DNA from: Paractinoplanes atraurantiacus
GTDB taxonomy: Bacteria; Actinomycetota; Actinomycetes; Mycobacteriales; Micromonosporaceae
Direction of reading: 5' to 3'
NCBI RefSeq assembly: GCF_900215205.1
Contig: NZ_OBDY01000001.1
Span: 864,786-928,785 of the forward strand
DNA: 64,000 nt
The notes beneath the pieces are model-generated. The model did no database searches and was not told the DNA's origin. It saw only the letters and a list, made by a program, of their open reading frames with translations. The position numbers and the translations under genes were made by a program. Below are positions 59,955 through 64,000 of this stretch, one piece after another; the stretch's first letter is position 1, and each line of letters begins with the position of its first letter.

Positions 59955-60849
59955 CGGCCGCCAGGAGGACGTCGGCCGCCGACGTGCGGCTGTTGAGGAC
60001 GGCCCTGCCCTGGCGGTGCGTGGTGACCAGACCGGCGGCACGGAGCGTGCTCAAATGCTGTGACACCCCACCCGCTGTGATGCCCGTTCGCTGGGCCAAC
60101 TCGGTCGTCGACAGTGGCGCCGACAACGCGGTCAGGATCCGGGCGCGCCCGCGGCCCAGCACCGCGCTCAACGCGTCCGAGGGCCCGGCCGGCCGCTCCC
60201 ACAGGGTGGCCACGCCGCGAGCCGGGTACGCGATCTGCGGGATCTCGCCGGCCGAGACCGTGAGGACCGCCGGCCACACGAACACGGACGGAATCAGGAC
60301 CAGACCACTGCCGGCCGGCACGTCCGGCGCCAGGCAATGCGGCTGATCGACCCGGAGCACCCCGTCGGCCCAGCTCACGCTCGGATGCAGGTCGTTCAGG
60401 ACGACGTCGGCACCCTCCGACGCCAGCCGCCGGGCCTGGCGCTGCACCTCGGCGTCGAGCAGGCCGCGCCTCCGTGGCCAGTCCGGTTTGACTGCTGTGG
60501 ACCAATATTCCGCGATCTCGTCGGCCAGCCGGGCCAGGCCACCGACCGGATCATCGTGGAGGGCGCGCACCGGCGACGCCATCAGCGACACCTGCGCCCG
60601 TACAGCCGAAGGGTCTGTCTCGATCAATCCGGCCAGCTCACGGTCGAGGTCGGGCGAAAGCCCGGCCGGCGCCGGCGTCAGAAAATCGGGCGTGTAGCCA
60701 CCCGTCGGCGCCACCAGCCGCCCCAGCAGACCTCCCGGCGACAAACCAAGATCTTTGTTCCGTCGTACGCCGGCGAGCACCTCCCACAAGCAAGAGACGG
60801 CAAAGCGGACACGCGTCGCCGAGACCGCCGACAGGGCGATGGAGACCAA
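59947..60849 (-). CDS. ArsR-like winged-helix regulator with large N-terminal domain
   Basis: A 300-residue regulator. Unusually, the helix-turn-helix is at the C-terminus: LSAPLSTTELAQRTGITAGGVSQHLSTLRAAGLVTTHRQG. Residues 1-225 form a helical/strand domain of unknown ligand, common to a subset of actinobacterial ArsR-like proteins (the DUF5937 type). It starts at TTG with CGGAG 6 bp before it; no ATG or GTG fits better. Its stop codon lies in the second copy of the 52-bp duplication. The divergent neighbour encodes a PEP-mutase-family protein, a possible target. Confidence 0.85.
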   Translation of the reverse strand: MVSIALSAVSATRVRFAVSCLWEVLAGVRRNKDLGLSPGGLLGRLVAPTGGYTPDFLTPAPAGLSPDLDRELAGLIETDPSAVRAQVSLMASPVRALHDDPVGGLARLADEIAEYWSTAVKPDWPRRRGLLDAEVQRQARRLASEGADVVLNDLHPSVSWADGVLRVDQPHCLAPDVPAGSGLVLIPSVFVWPAVLTVSAGEIPQIAYPARGVATLWERPAGPSDALSAVLGRGRARILTALSAPLSTTELAQRTGITAGGVSQHLSTLRAAGLVTTHRQGRAVLNSRTSAADVLLAAAL

Positions 60850-60920
60850 TTCCGACTCCGTGGTTTTAGCTGGGACTCAAACCTTACGGCTCCGGCGGTA
60901 CATCGCGAAGACTCGTTCCC

Positions 60921-61709
60921 GTGAACGAAAAAGCCGCTCTCCTCCGGTCCCTGCACACCCCCGGCACCCCGCTCGTCCTGGTCAACGCCTGGGACGCGGC
61001 GACCGCCCGGATCGCCGCCGCCGCGGGCTCGCCGGCCGTGGCCACCACCAGCGCGGGTGTCGCCTGGAGCCTGGGCGCCGCGGACGGCGACACCCTCGGC
61101 CGCGACGACGCGATCGCGCTGATCCGCCGGGTCGTCGCCGCCGTAGCCGTGCCGGTGACGGCCGACATCGAGTCCGGCTTCGGCGCCGCACCAGCCGACG
61201 TGGCGGAGACGGTCCGGCTGGTGGTCGCGGCCGGGGCGGCCGGCGTGAACATCGAGGACGGCAGCCGGACCGTCGAGGAGCAGACGGCCCGGATCGCGGC
61301 CGCCCGCGCAGCCGCCGGCGACGACCTGTTCATCAACGCGCGGCTCGACGCCTATCTGCGTGGCCGCGGCGACCTGGACGAGACCGTCGCCCGGGCCGAG
61401 GCTCTGGTCGAGGCCGGCGCCGACGGCATCTTCGTGCCCGGTGTGACCGACCCGTCCACTGTGGCGGCGCTGGCCGGCCGCATCGCCGCCCCGCTCAACA
61501 TCCTGACCGGTCCGGGCGCCCCCACGGTCGGCGAGCTGGCGAAGCTGGGCGTGGCCCGGGTCAGCCTCGGCTCGTGGGCGGCCGAGGCGGCGTACGCCAT
61601 GTTCGGCCGCGTCACGAGGCAGGCGCTCGACCAGGGCACGTACGCGGAAGAACTCGCCGAGTCGTACGACTACGGCGAGCTCAACGACTTGATGCGCTAT
61701 TCCGCGTAG
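60921..61709 (+). CDS. Isocitrate lyase/PEP mutase superfamily protein
   Basis: A 262-residue protein starting at GTG. Superfamily signatures are VNAWDAATARIAAAAG, TADIESGFG with the metal Asp and Glu, GVNIEDGS, and FINARLDAYL. The KKCGH loop of true isocitrate lyase is absent, so it is a PEP-mutase/oxaloacetate-decarboxylase-like member, cleaving or forming C-C or P-C bonds of 2-oxo acids; the exact reaction is open. It diverges from the ArsR-like gene across 71 bp. The 3' end overlaps the small acidic gene by 13 bp. Confidence 0.9.
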   Translation: MNEKAALLRSLHTPGTPLVLVNAWDAATARIAAAAGSPAVATTSAGVAWSLGAADGDTLGRDDAIALIRRVVAAVAVPVTADIESGFGAAPADVAETVRLVVAAGAAGVNIEDGSRTVEEQTARIAAARAAAGDDLFINARLDAYLRGRGDLDETVARAEALVEAGADGIFVPGVTDPSTVAALAGRIAAPLNILTGPGAPTVGELAKLGVARVSLGSWAAEAAYAMFGRVTRQALDQGTYAEELAESYDYGELNDLMRYSA

Positions 61710-62008
61710 CGGGTGGGCGGGAACGGGTTGTCCTTGCTGAGCGGCACGTTCTCGCCTTCAGCCTCCTGCCGGGCCGTCACACTCTCGATGTCCTGCTCGA
61801 CGCTGTCGGCCTGCGGGTCGTACGGCACCGGCTCGTCGGTGGCCGCCGGCACGTCCCCCCGGTCGTAAGCGGTGACGCCGGCTTCGGCCCGCTCCGCCTC
61901 GGTCCGGCGAGCCAGCTCGTCATCGTCGAGGTGCGCGGGACTGCCACCGTGAAACCGGCGGTCACGCTCACCCTCGGCGGCCTCGGTGTTGAAGTTCTCC
62001 CTGGTCAT
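61697..62008 (-). CDS. Small acidic hypothetical protein
   Basis: A 103-residue hydrophilic protein, rich in Glu, Asp, Arg and Pro, without a fold signature. Segments HLDDDELARRTEAERAEAG and QDIESVTARQEAEGENVPL look helical. ATG 62008 follows AGGGAAGGGG and is preferred to a start 51 bp upstream. The upstream GGTT-N16-GGGTAA pattern resembles a SigB-type promoter, as for the small acidic gene at 45127; both may be general-stress proteins (inference). Confidence 0.78.
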   Translation of the reverse strand: MTRENFNTEAAEGERDRRFHGGSPAHLDDDELARRTEAERAEAGVTAYDRGDVPAATDEPVPYDPQADSVEQDIESVTARQEAEGENVPLSKDNPFPPTRYAE

Positions 62009-62039
62009 GTCGCTATCCCCTTCCCTCTCGGGGCTGGGC

Positions 62040-62065
62040 TTACCCGACGCCCTGAGCACATAACC
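62040..62065 (-). promoter_or_regulatory. SigB-type promoter candidate
   Basis: Minus strand GGTT (62065-62062), 16 bp, GGGTAA (62045-62040). It agrees with GNNT-N14-16-GGGTA and lies 32 bp before the ATG of the small acidic gene. Confidence 0.4.
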
Positions 62066-62170
62066 GAAGCTGTCACGCGGGTCACCCGCAGCTGTTCACC
62101 GGCGGGACATCGACTGGTGCCGATAACACTGTTAGCGTCCCTTCAGGCGACGAAGATCCGCGGAGGGCCC

Positions 62171-62650
62171 ATGCGAAACATTCCGTTTGTACGCCGGTTG
62201 CTGGCGATCGCCGCGGTCTGCATAGCGACCCTGTCGCTGACGGCCACGCCCGCTCAGGCCGCAGTCTGGGACCCGTGCTTCACGCCGTGGGGCGGGATCC
62301 AGGTCTGCCCGTACGCCAACAGCGACTCCTACCCCACCCAGGGCAAGTGGGTCTTCTTCAACGCCAGTGTCCTGGTCAGCCCCGGCGCCACCGGAGCTTC
62401 GTCCTGCGTCCTGACCGGCTGGGCCAAGATGGTGACCCGCGAGACCAGTTGGGAGACCCCGCGCTACCAGCGTTCCTGCAGCCCCGAGCTGACCAGCCCC
62501 GGCCTGCCCGCGACAACCCCCGCTGCGTTCCTCGACACCGGCACCACGGCGAACTCCATGTACCCCGCCGTCTGCATCACTTTGCGCTGGGACTCAGGCG
62601 ACACCCGCCAGCAGTGCTACGCCGGCCCTTCCCTGTACATCGGCTTCTGA
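62171..62650 (+). CDS. Secreted hypothetical protein
   Basis: A 159-residue exported protein. GGAGGG precedes the ATG; the signal peptide (RNIPFVRRLLAIAAVC... to TPAQAA) is cut near residue 30. The mature part has six Cys residues (for example DPCFTPWGGIQVCPY, SSCVLTGWAK and RQQCYAGPS), likely disulfide-bonded, and many aromatic residues. No family is recognised. A preceding GATAACACTGTTAGCG stretch may include its -10. It ends 11 bp before the stop of the convergent hipA-like gene. Confidence 0.8.
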   Translation: MRNIPFVRRLLAIAAVCIATLSLTATPAQAAVWDPCFTPWGGIQVCPYANSDSYPTQGKWVFFNASVLVSPGATGASSCVLTGWAKMVTRETSWETPRYQRSCSPELTSPGLPATTPAAFLDTGTTANSMYPAVCITLRWDSGDTRQQCYAGPSLYIGF

Positions 62651-62661
62651 CCCACCGGCCG

Positions 62662-63609
62662 CTACGTCTTCGAGCGGACGACGCTCACGGTTTGACTCAG
62701 GGTGCTCTCGAAACGGGCGATCTCCGACTGGGGAATGCCGTTGCTCCGCGCAACCGCCTCCCAATTGGAGGCGGCGTCCGCAACCTCGGACAGGACGGCC
62801 CGTGCCTGGCTGTCGGTCAGGCCGAAACTCTCCGCGTAGACGAGAAGGGCTTGAACCTCATCGGCCGGATCGGCTGCTCCGGCAATGCCGGTGACCCGTT
62901 GCGCGGCGAGGTCGGGATGAGGATTGATGTCGAAGGCGGGAGCCAGCCGCCAACCCGGGCCACGACGTAGGAATCCGTGGTTGCGAAGGTGGTCGTCGGT
63001 GTTGTGCAGGGCCACGGAGAACGCGATGCGCCGCCACAGCTGGCGGAGGTCGTCGACCGCTGCCGAACTCTGCTCGGGAATGACCTCGGCCATCTCGGTG
63101 TAGTCGCGAGGCTGCCCGTCCTGCGCCTCCAGGAGGGTCATCGCGCTGATGTATCCGACCCGGCGCGATCCCTCCCGGTCGAACCGGTCGAGCAGAAGGA
63201 CGGGACTTCCCTCCACACCGACCAGTTGCCTTCTGGGAACCGGGATTCCCGCCGCCTCCGCGAGGTCAAGGGCGGTCTTCTCCCACGCGATGACGCTCCA
63301 CCCGTCCGCGTGGTGCGGAAACTTCGCGATCAGGAGGCGATCGCCATCGCGAACCGAGGCTTTGGGTCTCGCGCCGCCGAGCGATGCTGTCCCCGCGTCC
63401 AACAGCGTTTTGATCGCTTCCATGTTGTCCGGCCCGTCGCGTGAAGCGGCGTCGGCGGCATACATGAGCGAGGGGAGCGCGATGAGCTTCGGAACATCCG
63501 GGGACGGATGTTGAAACTGGGCTTCGCCCTCGACTTTGAAGCGCAACGCGCCTTGCCGGGTCTCGTCGCTGACTCCCAGCAGATAGTCCCGGTCGTCCAG
63601 AGTGGGCAC
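62662..63609 (-). CDS. hipA: HipA-like kinase core, N-terminally truncated by a deletion/frameshift
   Basis: A 315-residue frame, opening at GTG 63609 if translated on its own. It keeps the HipA kinase parts: YLLGVSDETRQGALRF, the phosphorylated-loop region GGARPKAS, LLIAKFP (ATP Lys), NTDDHLRNHG (catalytic Asp and Asn) and APAFDINPHP (metal Asp). HipA kinases phosphorylate glutamyl-tRNA synthetase or similar targets and cause growth arrest unless held by HipB. In-frame codons continue upstream to 63783 (including DPALRLTTG and FSDAAPDRWGR) but without a start codon; the original ATG at 63787 is in another frame. Activity is therefore doubtful. Confidence 0.75.
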   Translation of the reverse strand: MPTLDDRDYLLGVSDETRQGALRFKVEGEAQFQHPSPDVPKLIALPSLMYAADAASRDGPDNMEAIKTLLDAGTASLGGARPKASVRDGDRLLIAKFPHHADGWSVIAWEKTALDLAEAAGIPVPRRQLVGVEGSPVLLLDRFDREGSRRVGYISAMTLLEAQDGQPRDYTEMAEVIPEQSSAAVDDLRQLWRRIAFSVALHNTDDHLRNHGFLRRGPGWRLAPAFDINPHPDLAAQRVTGIAGAADPADEVQALLVYAESFGLTDSQARAVLSEVADAASNWEAVARSNGIPQSEIARFESTLSQTVSVVRSKT

Positions 63610-63787
63610 GGCCCGGCCGGCCGCGCCGGCCTCGGCGCGAAGGCGCCGCGCGATCAGGTTACGGCCCCAGCGATCGGGGGCCGCGTCACTGAAAGCGCCG
63701 GGAAGCCCGGACGGTAAGGGCCACGAGCCCGTCGTGAGGCGGAGCGCGGGATCGGCCGAGCTCGACGTAGGTGAGAAGGCGGCTCAT
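63610..63787 (-). pseudogene. Damaged 5' end of hipA
   Basis: The ATG at 63787 overlaps the antitoxin stop (ATGA), the normal hipBA coupling. It encodes MSRLLTYVELG, the first strand of a HipA N-terminal domain, and then runs in that frame to a TGA at 63688-63686. HipA-like sequence resumes at once in the +1 shifted frame (ADPALRLTTGS, GAFSDAAPDRWGR). About 35-40 family residues that belong between these are missing, so a deletion of roughly 100 bp, not divisible by three, is inferred. Confidence 0.7.
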
Positions 63788-64000
63788 TGACGAACCCGCA
63801 TCGGCAGAATCTCGTCGGCGCGCGCACGGCCCAGATCAGTTTCGTACGGATCCGTCGCTTTCACGATCGCCTCCAGCACACCAAGGGCCCGGGCAACGCT
63901 GAGAAAGGCCTGCATACCGACCCCCGTATCGCCCGTCTCAACACGTCGCAGGGTGTTCCGCGAGATGCCGGCCCGCTCCGAAACCTGCACCGCCGTGAGC
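63784..64000 (-). CDS. hipB: HipB-like XRE antitoxin, C-terminal part (runs off the right edge)
   Basis: At least 71 residues are present without the start. The helix-turn-helix is VSERAGISRNTLRRVETGDTGVGMQAFLSVARALG, quoted only by its parts VSERAGIS and NTLRRVETGD; a short tail LGRARADEILPMRVRQ follows. The order antitoxin then hipA with a 4-bp overlap is typical of type II hipBA modules. The antitoxin binds DNA as an autorepressor and neutralises HipA. It appears intact as far as seen. Confidence 0.85.
   Translation of the reverse strand, partial: LTAVQVSERAGISRNTLRRVETGDTGVGMQAFLSVARALGVLEAIVKATDPYETDLGRARADEILPMRVRQ

Overview
The window is high-GC DNA with the gene content and strong G/C third-position bias of a filamentous actinobacterium. 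The mycobacterial-type 2-oxoglutarate decarboxylase, the many FHA, SigE-family, STAS and Ser/Thr-kinase genes, and the secreted chitinases and glucanase with PT-rich linkers suggest Micromonosporaceae (Actinoplanes-like). The taxon is an inference. About 65 protein genes fill nearly all the sequence. I saw no rRNA, tRNA, CRISPR array, prophage or insertion sequence.

Layout, 1-16 kb: the 5' part of kgd; an ABC-2 exporter pair; a probable ornithine-lipid pair (OlsB-like and OlsA/PlsC-like); then a PhoP/PhoR-type two-component system followed by an HtrA-type membrane protease. Phased 11-bp CAG repeats stand before both the response regulator and htrA. Next comes a 1049-residue fusion of PqqD-like, catalytically dead M50-like membrane, cyclic-nucleotide-binding-like and FecR-like parts, with a Cys-rich mini-protein and a DxDxD calcium-binding-type protein directly downstream. 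A lamin-tail secreted protein and clpP follow.

16-32 kb: a dimethylargininase/ornithine aminotransferase pair, an FHA protein, two paralogous LppX/LprAFG-type lipoproteins, an acyltransferase/patatin operon, a GH18 chitinase, an XRE regulator divergent from an NmrA-type reductase, an Fpg/Nei DNA glycosylase, a membrane-anchored NodB deacetylase, a CoA-disulfide-reductase-like flavoprotein and a YbdK-type carboxylate-amine ligase.

32-45 kb: a glycan-degradation group of a GH16 glucanase with a CBM6-like module and two tandem GH18 chitinases. The glucanase has a perfect LacI-type palindrome; the two chitinase promoter regions of the window share a TTAAC-type motif. Then DedA, a GH13 trehalose-synthase-like enzyme, a FabG-type reductase, a lipoprotein/glutathionylspermidine-synthase-like pair, small membrane proteins, a Gfo/Idh/MocA oxidoreductase and a SigE-family sigma factor with a HAF-repeat membrane partner.

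45-64 kb: mostly regulators and small enzymes: AraC, STAS, YnfA, an MFS/TetR efflux operon, several alpha/beta hydrolases, an aminotransferase, HxlR, a serine beta-lactamase-like protein, a CocE-type hydrolase divergent from a Ser/Thr kinase, an ArsR-like protein and a PEP-mutase-family protein. At the right edge is a hipBA locus whose hipA has lost most of its N-terminal domain through an internal deletion with a frameshift. Many starts below were chosen from Shine-Dalgarno sequences rather than the longest reading frame.
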